A program made the translations under genes and the position numbers. Positions 32,582-40,902 of a DNA stretch of 48,876 bases are shown one piece after another; the first letter of the stretch is position 1; every line of letters starts with the position of its first letter. This DNA is from an uncultured Clostridia bacterium (lineage in GTDB: Bacteria > Bacillota > Clostridia > Christensenellales > Borkfalkiaceae). The notes below the pieces were generated by a model. The model was not told the origin of the DNA, searched no databases, and saw nothing but the letters and a program-made list of their open reading frames with translations. Location of the stretch: positions 1-48,876 of the forward strand of contig CAKQQY010000012.1 of assembly GCA_934271245.1 (NCBI GenBank). Direction: 5' to 3'.

Positions 32582-34753
32582 TTATTTAGCAAGGCTTGCG
32601 GAAGAAATCAGAGTTCCGTCCGCCGCATAAGCGGATACCGTTACCATCATAGGCGCTTTCGCTTTGCCGTCAACGGAATGCTTCGTACTGCTTATGAAGT
32701 AATAAGTGTTGTCGTTAAGAGTATAAATATCGTTACCGACAAGTTTACCCGCTACGGCACCGGCATTGTTCTTCGCCCAAGCGTTATCTACGAAAGATAA
32801 TACTTTCAATTCGGTAACGTAGGTTTCCGCTTCGGTCGCTTCTATTCTCTGCGTTACGTATACTCTGTCGGTAGCGCCGGAGTTAAATTCTAAACCGTCT
32901 CCTTGGTCAAATTTAGTATAAACACCTACCGATACGACGTAGTAAGCAACCGTCTTATTATTTGACTTAGTAAAAGTCAAGGTGTTATCGGCGTTCTCGG
33001 TTAAAGCCATCGTGTCGGAAGGTCCGTGATAGAAACCCGAAGACAATACGGTATCCAAGGTCTTGGTTTCGCCGTTAAGAGTTAACGAAATTATGTTGCT
33101 TTCAGATACGGAAACATAGCAATTCGGGGTGTATCCCATATAAGTCGCTCTTATTTCGCCTTTGTTTAAGCAATTTTCAACTACTAACTTCGATTTATAT
33201 CTTACGTTTCCGATAAACATACTCGCTTTACCGGAAATAAGACTACCATAGTTGTTGCAGTTTTTGAAACTCAGCGTTGCATTCTCAGTAAACGCATAAC
33301 CGGTGAATATTGCGTTATAATCTGCTTCGCCTCCCGTAGAGTTGATAGTAGCGTAGTTATTGCAATTGATGGCCGTTAATCCGTCGGTAACATACGCGCA
33401 GATAAGACCGTTATTTCCGCCGTTCCAGGAAACATTGCCGTAAAAATTAACACCTTCAAACGTGACTCCTATCGTTTGCGTTGCAAACTTATTTTTAATT
33501 TCGACGTTCAAATTCATAACGGTCGAGTTTCCTATTATGTCGAATACTGCCGCTGCCGATTCGCATTTGATATACTTTCCGTTACCGTTTAAATTAATAT
33601 AACTTACTTTTTTGGGAAGATATACAGCATATCCCCACCTTGCACCAGCAAGTTCGTCACTTTCGGTAAAAGTAACTTCACCGATCAAGCTATAGTATTT
33701 TATATTATCGATATAACCGGACGTAATCTTTTCGAACTGTCCCTTGTTAGCGATTAAATAGGGGCTGGCTTTGGTTCCTAAACCGCCTTCGAAATTGCTC
33801 GCTTTTTCGGTGTCGATTACCGTTGTAGACGCTTCTTTACCGGTTACGTCTACAGTTATTCCTGTTTTACCGGGAGCAACTTCGGTGACTTCCGCGCCGG
33901 TTTTTACTTCAACCTTCGCGGCTGCGTCGTTAACGACGACGGTGCCTACCTTAGAGCCTTCTTCCGCGGTTATGGTCGCTTTTACTTCGGCGGTGGTTTC
34001 AACCGCTATGACGGAAGCAACTTCCGCGCCGTTTTCAACTTTTACGTGACCGGATTCAACCTTAACGGTTCCTAAAACCTTACCGAATTCGTGGTAAGAA
34101 TTAGGAGCAACCGCCTGAACGTTTACAGAAGTAAGGTTATTATGATGGTTTACTTCGTCCGTCGCCGCGTTTACCGTAAGGTTTCCGCCGTTGGTACGGA
34201 TAGTTACCGTTTTCTTAGTTCCCGTGATGTTTTCGTACGTTAATTCGTTTACTTTATTTTCGCCGACGTCTACGCCGTTAGTTACGGTGAGAGTTTCGAT
34301 AGTAGCGTTACCTTTAATATAACTGCTGTATTCGGTATTATTTGCCGCTTCTTCTGCGTTATTTACTATTTTCCAAAGGTTCGCGCCCGAAGAAAGCGTT
34401 TTGCTTTCGTCTTTGTATACGGCGTCACCGTTTTCATCGAGCAAAACGAATCTGTTGTTTACCGAATCCCAAAGGATTTCGCCCGAACTTCTCGGAGTGA
34501 GTTTTTCTACTTCGAAGCCGTAATCTTTCGCGACGTTTAACGCGTCGGTCATGGTGTCGTTCTTTTTGCCGCCGACTTCTTCCAGTTTCAAGCCGTCGTT
34601 AAGTTCTTTAACAAGAACTACGTCGTTACTTACGTTGGCTTTCTTGATGACCGAAGCAAAAGTCGGAATCAAAACCGCCGCGAGTATCGCAACGACTGCG
34701 ATGACGACTACGAGTTCTACGATTGTAAAACCGCGTTTACCGTTTCTTTTCAT
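32582..34753 (-). CDS. Giant pilin-like surface protein B
   Basis: A 723-aa paralogue of protein A with the same pilin signal (G|FTIVE). Residues ~35-350 and the final ~170 are close to A, while ~356-560 differ (for example WGYAVYLPKKVSYINLNG in place of SWANAYYPETIKNIVLNG), although the NNYATINS and NCNNYGSLISG turns remain. This is the pattern left by gene conversion around a diversifying cassette. AGGAGAG lies 8 nt before the ATG at 34753. It has its own promoter and terminator, so each copy can be expressed alone. Confidence 0.85.
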   Translation of the reverse strand: MKRNGKRGFTIVELVVVIAVVAILAAVLIPTFASVIKKANVSNDVVLVKELNDGLKLEEVGGKKNDTMTDALNVAKDYGFEVEKLTPRSSGEILWDSVNNRFVLLDENGDAVYKDESKTLSSGANLWKIVNNAEEAANNTEYSSYIKGNATIETLTVTNGVDVGENKVNELTYENITGTKKTVTIRTNGGNLTVNAATDEVNHHNNLTSVNVQAVAPNSYHEFGKVLGTVKVESGHVKVENGAEVASVIAVETTAEVKATITAEEGSKVGTVVVNDAAAKVEVKTGAEVTEVAPGKTGITVDVTGKEASTTVIDTEKASNFEGGLGTKASPYLIANKGQFEKITSGYIDNIKYYSLIGEVTFTESDELAGARWGYAVYLPKKVSYINLNGNGKYIKCESAAAVFDIIGNSTVMNLNVEIKNKFATQTIGVTFEGVNFYGNVSWNGGNNGLICAYVTDGLTAINCNNYATINSTGGEADYNAIFTGYAFTENATLSFKNCNNYGSLISGKASMFIGNVRYKSKLVVENCLNKGEIRATYMGYTPNCYVSVSESNIISLTLNGETKTLDTVLSSGFYHGPSDTMALTENADNTLTFTKSNNKTVAYYVVSVGVYTKFDQGDGLEFNSGATDRVYVTQRIEATEAETYVTELKVLSFVDNAWAKNNAGAVAGKLVGNDIYTLNDNTYYFISSTKHSVDGKAKAPMMVTVSAYAADGTLISSASLAK

Positions 34754-34813
34754 TTTTTCTCTCCTATTTTTTTCGGTATTTTTATAACCGTTTTTTACAT
34801 TTTCCAAAATTTA

Positions 34814-34841
34814 ATTATATATATTTCGACATTTTTGTCAA
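34814..34841 (-). promoter_or_regulatory. Promoter of pilin-like gene B
   Basis: Minus-strand TTGACA (34836-34841), 16-nt spacer, TATAAT (34814-34819). Confidence 0.8.
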
Positions 34842-34940
34842 CTTTATTATACTCGTTTTACGGACATATAATTATTTTTTTTGCTTAAATTCGAAATTAA
34901 AAATCTTACGTTAAAAAATTTAATGGTTTTAGTCTAAGCA

Positions 34941-35007
34941 AAACAAAACCCTCTTCTACCCCCCCCCCCCGACGTTTTCGGGAGGAGAGCAAGGTCAGAA
35001 AAGGGTT
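34941..35007 (-). terminator. Terminator of pilin-like gene C, with a G tract in the stem
   Basis: AACCC (35003-35007) pairs with GGGTT (34947-34951); inside, CTCTCCTCCCGA faces a TCGGGGG-type G run. The minus-strand end is a GTTTTGTTTT run. The layout matches the B/A terminator except for the homopolymer. Confidence 0.75.
34959..34970. repeat. C12 homopolymer (G12 on the transcribed strand)
   Basis: Twelve consecutive C residues. The run lies in the stem of the gene C terminator, upstream of the gene B promoter. Such tracts slip during replication. Confidence 0.95.
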
Positions 35008-35030
35008 ATTTACTATACTTTTTTATTCGG

Positions 35031-36803
35031 TTAGTTTACGCTGTACAAATCGCCGTTTTTAGTGTATTCGTAAGAATGACCGTTAGATTTTGCCGTGATA
35101 TTGTTATGCGTGATTTCCTCACCAAACCCGCCACGGGCCTCAACGGAGAATTTCCACGCCGCCATCATCCAATATCCGTCAACGTACACACAGGTATCGC
35201 CGTTTTCGGTTACGAAATATTCTTTAGAAGCATACGAACAAGTACTGTCGTAAGTATTGCCGCAATTCAATATTTTAAGGTCGGTGATAACGACTTTCGT
35301 TGCGCCCATACCTACGGCGATTGCAGAATAATAATAAGCGCAGGTTACGGTAGTATCGATAACGGAACCGCCGTTGATTTTCCCTTCCTTATCGGTAGTA
35401 TTAAAACCTATCAGCGCGCCGACTTTTTCGCCGCCGTATACGGTGGAGTTTTTAACGTTGACGTTATTTAAATAAGTTGTACCGTAGTTGATTCCTACTA
35501 CCACCGCTACGCCGGAAGTGTGGTTTGCGGCGCTGGACTGCATATCGTCTTCGTCTATTTCCGCACCGGTAAAGGTCAGATTATTAACGGTTAGTTTTTG
35601 TCCTGCGTCAACTCTGCCGAAGAATCCTACGCCGTAATAGTTGCTCGCGCCCGCCTGCGGTTCGCCCTGCGGGTCGTTCGTGGCAGCCATATGAACGTTA
35701 AGCCCCGTTATAACGTGGTTGTTGCCGTTAACGGTCAGTTCCTTTAATACGGTAGAAGATTTCATATCTACGGGACTCCACTTTGACGCGGACAAATCTA
35801 TATCGGAAACGATTTCCACAACCGCGGTTTCCATAGTCAACGCTTTGGTAAACGCCGCTTCTAACGACACCTGATATACTTCGCCGACTTTCGCTACCGC
35901 GTTATGTTTGTTTTCCGCTTCTTCTTTAACCGTTTCGATTGTTTTTCCTTCGGGAATCGCATCTAATTCCAGATTACCCGTGTTGGCAACGCCTGCCGCA
36001 GCGTAAGCGTTTTCTACGGTGTTTGCCGCAGCGTCTATTTTAGCGGTAGCGGCAGCCGCGTATATCGTTACGATTTTCGCGCCTTCTTTTACTTCTACTC
36101 TGCCCGAAGTTACGGACACAAAGCCTACGCTTCCGTATTCGTGGTAAGAAGCGGAAGCAACCGCATGAACGTTTACCGAAGTAAGATTATTATAGTGATT
36201 TACGGTATCCGACGGAGCGTTTACCGTAAGGTTTCCGCCGTTGGTACGGATTGTTACCGTTTTTGCCGTTCCCGTCGTATTTAAGTAGGTCAGTTCGGTT
36301 ACTTTGTTTTCGCCTACGTCTACGCCGTTAGTTACGGTGAGCGTTGCGATAGTGGCGTTACCTTTAATATAACTGCTGTATTCCGCGTTATCTGCCGCTT
36401 CTGTCGCGTTATTTACTATTTTCCAGAGGTTCGCGCCCGAAGAAAGCGTCTTACTTTCGTCTTTATAAACCGCGTCACCGTTTTCATCGAGCAAAGCAAA
36501 TCTGTTGTTTACCGAATCCCAGAGGATTTCGCCCGAACTTCTCGGCGTAAGTTTTTCTACTTCGTAGCCGTAAGCTTTCGCGACGTTTAACGCGTCGGTC
36601 ATGGTGTCGTTTTTCTTGCCGCCGACTTCTTCTATTTTAAGTCCCTCGTTAAGGTTCCTTACAAGCGCAACGTCGTTACTTACGTTGGCTTTTCTGATTA
36701 CCGAAGCGAAAGTCGGAATCAAAACCGCCGCAAGTATGGCGACTACCGCGATGACGACTACAAGTTCTACGATAGTAAAACCGCGTTTACCGTTTCTTTT
36801 CAT
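35031..36803 (-). CDS. Giant pilin-like surface protein C
   Basis: A 590-aa third paralogue, first in transcription order. The pilin signal and the following ~200 residues match A and B (KKNDTMTDALNVAKAYGYEVEKLTPRSSGE in part), then the protein leaves the shared pattern after HEYGSVGFVSVTSG. The C-terminal ~320 residues are different and look like a right-handed beta-helix of GLUG type (YYGVGFFGRVDAG, VGALIGFNTTD, SAIAVGMGAT). It is therefore a pilin scaffold carrying an unrelated passenger. The start ATG has AGGAG 9 nt upstream. Confidence 0.83.
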   Translation of the reverse strand: MKRNGKRGFTIVELVVVIAVVAILAAVLIPTFASVIRKANVSNDVALVRNLNEGLKIEEVGGKKNDTMTDALNVAKAYGYEVEKLTPRSSGEILWDSVNNRFALLDENGDAVYKDESKTLSSGANLWKIVNNATEAADNAEYSSYIKGNATIATLTVTNGVDVGENKVTELTYLNTTGTAKTVTIRTNGGNLTVNAPSDTVNHYNNLTSVNVHAVASASYHEYGSVGFVSVTSGRVEVKEGAKIVTIYAAAATAKIDAAANTVENAYAAAGVANTGNLELDAIPEGKTIETVKEEAENKHNAVAKVGEVYQVSLEAAFTKALTMETAVVEIVSDIDLSASKWSPVDMKSSTVLKELTVNGNNHVITGLNVHMAATNDPQGEPQAGASNYYGVGFFGRVDAGQKLTVNNLTFTGAEIDEDDMQSSAANHTSGVAVVVGINYGTTYLNNVNVKNSTVYGGEKVGALIGFNTTDKEGKINGGSVIDTTVTCAYYYSAIAVGMGATKVVITDLKILNCGNTYDSTCSYASKEYFVTENGDTCVYVDGYWMMAAWKFSVEARGGFGEEITHNNITAKSNGHSYEYTKNGDLYSVN

Positions 36804-36839
36804 TTTACTTTTCTCCTATTTTTTATTTTTGTCGGTTTA

Positions 36840-36868
36840 ATTTTAACCGTTTTTTATATATTTGTCAA
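36840..36868 (-). promoter_or_regulatory. Promoter of pilin-like gene C
   Basis: Minus-strand TTGACA (36863-36868), 17-nt spacer, TAAAAT (36840-36845). Confidence 0.75.
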
Positions 36869-36901
36869 TACAATAAATATATTTCCACGAATACCTTATT
36901 T

Positions 36902-37010
36902 TTTTGCCGCCCCCGGTTTAGCGTTCGGCGAAGGGTCGAAAACATTAAAATTCTCAATAATTCCCGCCTTTTTTCATTTTTGCGTCAATAACAAAGAGTC
37001 GGCGGCAAAA
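36902..37010. repeat. 109-bp element bounded by a 10-bp inverted repeat
   Basis: TTTTGCCGCC at 36902-36911 is repeated in inverted form, GGCGGCAAAA, at 37001-37010. The interior is not coding in any frame I can support. It could be a structured RNA, a small non-autonomous insertion, or the footprint of a regulator upstream of gene C. Confidence 0.5.
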
Positions 37011-37022
37011 CCATATAATAAT

Positions 37023-37077
37023 AAAAAAACCGCTCGCAATCGAACGGTACTCTATATATAAACGACCGTTTCGGTCG
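37023..37077 (-). terminator. Tandem terminators of the 31-aa peptide gene
   Basis: First hairpin CGACCG/CGGTCG (37063-37077) followed by TTTATA; second ACCGTTCG/CGAGCGGT (37029-37048, one G-T pair) followed by seven T on the minus strand. Confidence 0.8.
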
Positions 37078-37099
37078 GATTATTTTCGGGATATTAACC

Positions 37100-37195
37100 T
37101 TAGTTTATATGGTTGATACCCATGAGATACAAAGATAACAATACAGGATTTACCTTTTCGAAATCTTCTTCGTAACTCTTTAATAAGTTCTTCAT
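37100..37195 (-). CDS. Orphan 31-aa peptide, strongly expressed unit
   Basis: A 31-residue frame beginning MKNLLKSYEEDFEKVNP and ending LMGINHIN. It has a perfect AGGAGG ribosome site 7 nt upstream, a consensus promoter with a 16-nt spacer, and tandem terminators, so it is a complete one-gene unit despite its size. Charged amphipathic first half, hydrophobic second half (VLLSLYLMGI), no cysteine, no signal peptide. Not recognised. Options: an intracellular small regulator, a signal peptide precursor, or a small toxin. Its neighbours are a sensor kinase operon and the pilin-like genes, but no link to either is shown. Confidence 0.7.
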   Translation of the reverse strand: MKNLLKSYEEDFEKVNPVLLSLYLMGINHIN

Positions 37196-37228
37196 ATCGT
37201 TGCCTCCTTTTTTTTATTTACAAGTACC

Positions 37229-37256
37229 ATTATAACCATTTATATTACTTTGTCAA
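37229..37256 (-). promoter_or_regulatory. Promoter of the 31-aa peptide gene
   Basis: Minus-strand TTGACA (37251-37256), 16-nt spacer, TATAAT (37229-37234). Upstream of it, 37260-37410 is extremely AT-rich with no feature I can name. Confidence 0.85.
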
Positions 37257-37412
37257 ACATTTTGTGACACTTTTTTGAAATTTTTTTTCATAAATTTTTA
37301 ATTATTTGTTATTATTTATCAATATTTTCATATTTTTAACATTTTTCACAGTTTTGAAAGATAGACAAGCCTTTTTGTGTAAATTTATTTACCGTTTTTG
37401 TTAATTTTTAAC

Positions 37413-37441
37413 AAAAAAATACCGTCGGATTATTCCCGACG
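37413..37441 (-). terminator. Terminator of the kinase/HPt operon
   Basis: CGTCGG/CCGACG stem (37423-37441) followed on the minus strand by TATTTTTTT. Confidence 0.75.
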
Positions 37442-37498
37442 ATAAACGAGAAAACGAATAAACGTCATAAAGACTTTTTATAAAAACTATTTTACCTG

Positions 37499-37537
37499 AA
37501 AGCGGCAGCCGCGAGTTTATCTCGCGGCTGCCGCTTT
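37499..37537 (-). terminator. Very stable hairpin after the HPt gene
   Basis: A perfect 17-bp stem (AAAGCGGCAGCCGCGAG and its complement) around a 5-nt loop, 27 nt past the HPt stop. The T-run is short, so it may stabilise the mRNA 3' end rather than terminate alone; a normal terminator follows. Confidence 0.7.
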
Positions 37538-37563
37538 TAGTGCGTTTTACTTATTTTCGTTTT

Positions 37564-37911
37564 TTATCCCGCGTCGTTTACGGCGCTAATGATTTTAAAA
37601 TATTCCTCTTCCGTTTCGGCAAACGCCTCCGACGCGCCGACGAAACTTCCCCCGCGCAAAATTTCCGTAAGAGCAGAAGCGGCGGAGGCAAGCGCGGAAA
37701 AACCGAGGTTCGCCGCAACGCCTTTTAACGTGTGCGCCGCCCTGAACGCGCTTGAAACGTCCTTGTTTTTTACCGCGGCGGCAAGGAGCGAAAAAGTTTC
37801 GTCCTCCGCAAATTTTTCTACAAGACGACCGATGAACTCTTCGCTTACGAGCCTTGTTTTCACCGAGTCGAAATTCTCGCCTGCTCTTTCATATATATCA
37901 CGAGTATTCAT
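37564..37911 (-). CDS. Histidine phosphotransfer (HPt) protein
   Basis: A 115-aa four-helix HPt module. AAHTLKGVAANLG holds the phospho-accepting His60. HPt proteins carry phosphate between a hybrid kinase receiver and a final receiver. The gene begins 6 nt after the hybrid kinase stop, in the same reading frame, and the only output receiver nearby is in the GGDEF-REC-HD-GYP protein at the head of the same operon. The ribosome site is unclear: the G10 tract at the end of the kinase gene lies 15 nt before the ATG. Confidence 0.92.
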   Translation of the reverse strand: MNTRDIYERAGENFDSVKTRLVSEEFIGRLVEKFAEDETFSLLAAAVKNKDVSSAFRAAHTLKGVAANLGFSALASAASALTEILRGGSFVGASEAFAETEEEYFKIISAVNDAG

Positions 37912-37917
37912 ATTATG

Positions 37918-40059
37918 TTACCAAATCCCCCCCCCCTCGTCGTTTTTCACAAGAGAAATTATGGTTTTAACAAGTTTTTTGGCGTCTAACGGCTTTGTAA
38001 CGCACCCGCTCATACCCGCTTCTTTCATTCGTTCTTCGTCGTCGTAGAAGGCGTTTGCCGTCATTGCGACAATGGGAACGGAAGCGGCGTCCGCGCGCCC
38101 CGAAAGCCTTATTTCCCGCGCGGCTTCCAGCCCGTCTTTTACGGGCATCATAACGTCCATAACCACCGCGTCGTAAAATCCGGAGGGTTTCATAAGAAAT
38201 TTATTTATTCCCTCCTCTCCGTTTTTGGCGGTAACGACGTTCGCGCCCGCGGTTTTAAGCATAAATTCCGCGATTTCAAGGTTAAGGTCGTTATCCTCTA
38301 CGACGAGAACGTTATATCCGACGAGCGGTTCTATACTATCTTCTTCTTCGGATAAAACGGGCGCGCCGGTCGCAAGTAAAAACGGTATTTTTACGGTAAA
38401 CGTCGTGCCTACGTCCTTTTGAGATTCCGCGTCAATCGTTCCACCCATTTTTTCCACCGCTTTTTTGACTATGGCAAGACCCAGACCCGTTCCGCCGGTG
38501 CGATTTTCCGTTCCTTTTACTTCCTGTTCGAACGGCTCGAACATTCTCTTTTTAAATTCCTCGCTCATTCCTATGCCGGTATCCGCGCACGTTATCTCGA
38601 AAAACGCTTTCGTTCCGTCGCAGGACGTTTCGCGCAAAGTGAAATTCACGCTGCCGTTAGGCTTGTTATAATTTATCGCGTTCACTATGAGGTTGGCGCA
38701 TACCCGCTTTAACAGCACCGCCGCGCCGTACAACTCGTCGTGAACGACGTCTTTCTCTTCCATAAAAAGGTTTACGCCGCGTTCGCTCGCCTGAAAACTC
38801 GTCACCAAGTTTACGTCTGAAACAATCTCTTTTACCGAGAAAACCTCGTCTTTCCACGTCACTTCCTGCGCGTCTAACTTCGTCATGTCCAGAACGTCGT
38901 TCACGAGTTCTAAAAGATAGCCGGAAGCCTTCCATATCTTATTTCTGCATTCTTTCTGCTTTTCGGGGTCGTCCGCGTAATATTCGCCTATCTTGAGCAT
39001 TCCGCGAATACCGTTTATCGGAGTTCTCACGTCGTGACTCATTCTTCGCAAAAATTCGGTTTTAGCCTCGTTTGCGCGGATAGCTTCGCTCGCGAGCCTG
39101 TTCATCTGCGCGCGATACGCCGCTTCGCTTTTTTCGCGTTCGGCTTTCTTTATTCTTACGAATCTGTAACGCACGGCGGTCATAACGACGATAACCGCAA
39201 CGTAAAACAATACCGAATACGCAAGCAACAAAGATCTGCTTGCAAACACTTCTTTTTCGGGCATGAAAACGTATATGAAATACCCCTTGCACTTTTCGCG
39301 CACGCCGTAAAAATCGTCTACGTTTTCTATCGTGCCGCGGGAAGCGGACAATCTCATTTTTTGTACCACGGGACAGTCTTCCGCAAGCAACCCTTTGTAT
39401 TCCTTTTCGTTTGAAGCCAGAACGTTCGTTCCGTCGGTAACGACCACTTTACCGTTTTTTTGAAATTCAAATCCTTCGAGTAAAGTTTTTACGGACAGTT
39501 GCGAACTCGATACGCTGTCTATGTCTCTGCGCGTAAATCCGAGAATAACGCCCTTTACGTCCGTTCTTGCCACAATCGCGTAGTCGTAGCAATAACCTCC
39601 GGCGTACACGCGTTCCGCATACACTTTTTCGGCGCACTCTGCGGCGGAAACGAAAAGTTTTATCTCGTTTATCCACGTTTCCGACACTTCGTTCTCAGGA
39701 AGATACCCGCCGTAATCGTCGCTCTCCTTTGACCACGTTATAATACCGCTAAGGCGTTTCTTTTCGGCAATCTCTCTGAAATATTCTTCCGTTATTCTTC
39801 TCGCGACGAGGTCTTCTCTTATTTCTATCGTTTTATCCGCAATGGCTACAAGGTCGTCGGTAGCGGTTTCGGCAACAATTTCGTCGTACCGGATGATTTG
39901 CATTTTAACGTATTCCGTAATGCCTTTCATGGTTTTTTCGGCTGTTCCGGTATCTCTTATCGTCGCAAACACGAATGCTGCCACGCATATCATTGCGCCG
40001 ATTATCGCTATTATAATGCACGCCTTATTCGAAGAAAAGGTTCTTTTTGATTCGTTCAT
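37918..40059 (-). CDS. Hybrid sensor histidine kinase with receiver domain
   Basis: A 713-aa membrane kinase. Membrane helices at about 13-34 and 276-300 enclose an external sensor region (35-275). HisKA follows with SHDVRTPINGIRGML (phospho-His342), HATPase motifs NLIVNAINYNKP (N box), DTGIGM (G1) and TGGTGLGLAI (G2), and a C-terminal receiver with Asp635 in VVMDVMMP. Its start overlaps the solute-binding lipoprotein stop by 4 nt, pointing to a sensor pair. GAGGGAAG precedes the ATG. The last codons pass through ten G residues; the frame ends IW-stop. Confidence 0.96.
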   Translation of the reverse strand: MNESKRTFSSNKACIIIAIIGAMICVAAFVFATIRDTGTAEKTMKGITEYVKMQIIRYDEIVAETATDDLVAIADKTIEIREDLVARRITEEYFREIAEKKRLSGIITWSKESDDYGGYLPENEVSETWINEIKLFVSAAECAEKVYAERVYAGGYCYDYAIVARTDVKGVILGFTRRDIDSVSSSQLSVKTLLEGFEFQKNGKVVVTDGTNVLASNEKEYKGLLAEDCPVVQKMRLSASRGTIENVDDFYGVREKCKGYFIYVFMPEKEVFASRSLLLAYSVLFYVAVIVVMTAVRYRFVRIKKAEREKSEAAYRAQMNRLASEAIRANEAKTEFLRRMSHDVRTPINGIRGMLKIGEYYADDPEKQKECRNKIWKASGYLLELVNDVLDMTKLDAQEVTWKDEVFSVKEIVSDVNLVTSFQASERGVNLFMEEKDVVHDELYGAAVLLKRVCANLIVNAINYNKPNGSVNFTLRETSCDGTKAFFEITCADTGIGMSEEFKKRMFEPFEQEVKGTENRTGGTGLGLAIVKKAVEKMGGTIDAESQKDVGTTFTVKIPFLLATGAPVLSEEEDSIEPLVGYNVLVVEDNDLNLEIAEFMLKTAGANVVTAKNGEEGINKFLMKPSGFYDAVVMDVMMPVKDGLEAAREIRLSGRADAASVPIVAMTANAFYDDEERMKEAGMSGCVTKPLDAKKLVKTIISLVKNDEGGGIW
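37927..37936. repeat. C10 homopolymer (G10 in the kinase coding strand)
   Basis: Ten C on the plus strand, encoding Glu-Gly-Gly-Gly at the kinase C-terminus. Gain or loss of one G gives tails of only four or five different residues, ending just before or over the HPt start codon. Confidence 0.95.
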
Positions 40060-40880
40060 ACTTCCCTCGTCATAACTTCATCGGGATTTAATCCGTAACG
40101 TTTAAGAACGCTTGCGGTAAACCCGTCGTTTTTCATCACCACAAGGGCTTTGCTTATAAGCGCGGCAAGTTCTTCTCCCCCGCCGATTCTGAACGCCACG
40201 CCAAGTTCCACGGATAAAAGAGTTTCTTCGAGAATACGATACTTGCCCGTGTTGTTTTTCATTCTTTCTTTAAGCGCGGTTTCATGCCCCGCTATAGCGT
40301 CCGCAAAACCGTTTTTCAGCGCGGCGAAAATATTTTCGAAGTTGGTAAAACAAAATATCCGCGAAAGTTCGGGAATTCTTTCGTCTTTGCCCGAAGAAAA
40401 AATCTCGTCCGCTTTGGACGTAGCCTGCATAGCAACGCTTTTTCCCTTCAAGTCCGCAAAAACGTTTATTCCGCTGTCCGCGCGCACCGCAAGAACCTGT
40501 CGGCTTTTCATATACGGTCCCGCCCAGGCGTATTGTTCTTCTCTGCCGGTCATCGAAAAGCAACCCCAAAGACAGTCTACTTCTCCTTTTTCCAGCCGAA
40601 CGTTTTTTTCGCTCCATTCAATCTCGATAAAAACCGCTTTTCTGCCTATCCTTTTACACGCCTCCGTAGCAAGTTCTACGTCTATCCCCGCAAAATCTCC
40701 GCTTTCGTTTCTGTAAAAAAACGGAGAATAATCGTCGCTGCCGATTCTGACCGCCAGGCGGTCGTCCTCTTCTTCGCCGCCGTTTTCCGCGCCGCACGCG
40801 CCGGACGAAAACATAAAAAGAGTCGCAAAAATCGCGGCTGATATTACGGCGAAAATTTTTATGATTCCTTTCCTTTTCAT
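40056..40880 (-). CDS. Solute-binding (PBP2-type) lipoprotein, probable sensor subunit
   Basis: A 274-aa amino-acid-type periplasmic-binding-protein fold with signal peptide and lipobox SGAC (Cys29). SDDYSPFFYRNESGDFAGIDVELATEACKRIG (in part) and ADLKGKSVAMQATSKADE are typical of family 3 binding proteins. No permease or ATPase gene accompanies it. It overlaps the hybrid kinase gene by 4 nt, so it more likely presents a ligand to the kinase than feeds a transporter. The ribosome site AAGGAG is 17 nt from the ATG, unusually far, so expression may be low. Confidence 0.9.
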   Translation of the reverse strand: MKRKGIIKIFAVISAAIFATLFMFSSGACGAENGGEEEDDRLAVRIGSDDYSPFFYRNESGDFAGIDVELATEACKRIGRKAVFIEIEWSEKNVRLEKGEVDCLWGCFSMTGREEQYAWAGPYMKSRQVLAVRADSGINVFADLKGKSVAMQATSKADEIFSSGKDERIPELSRIFCFTNFENIFAALKNGFADAIAGHETALKERMKNNTGKYRILEETLLSVELGVAFRIGGGEELAALISKALVVMKNDGFTASVLKRYGLNPDEVMTREV

Positions 40881-40902
40881 AACGGGTTTATCGTTCGCTC
40901 CT

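Noticed and set aside
30060..36803. A complete type IV pilus locus
   Set aside because: Only pilin-like subunits are present; no assembly ATPase, inner-membrane platform or prepilin peptidase is in the window.
30060..37260. A second c-di-GMP riboswitch before the pilin-like genes
   Set aside because: I looked for GACGCAAAGCC-type cores in all leaders; only GACGCAAAAATG near 36980 appears, without the rest of the aptamer.
40056..40880. An amino-acid ABC transporter operon
   Set aside because: The binding protein has no permease or ATPase neighbour and overlaps a sensor kinase gene; a sensing role fits better.
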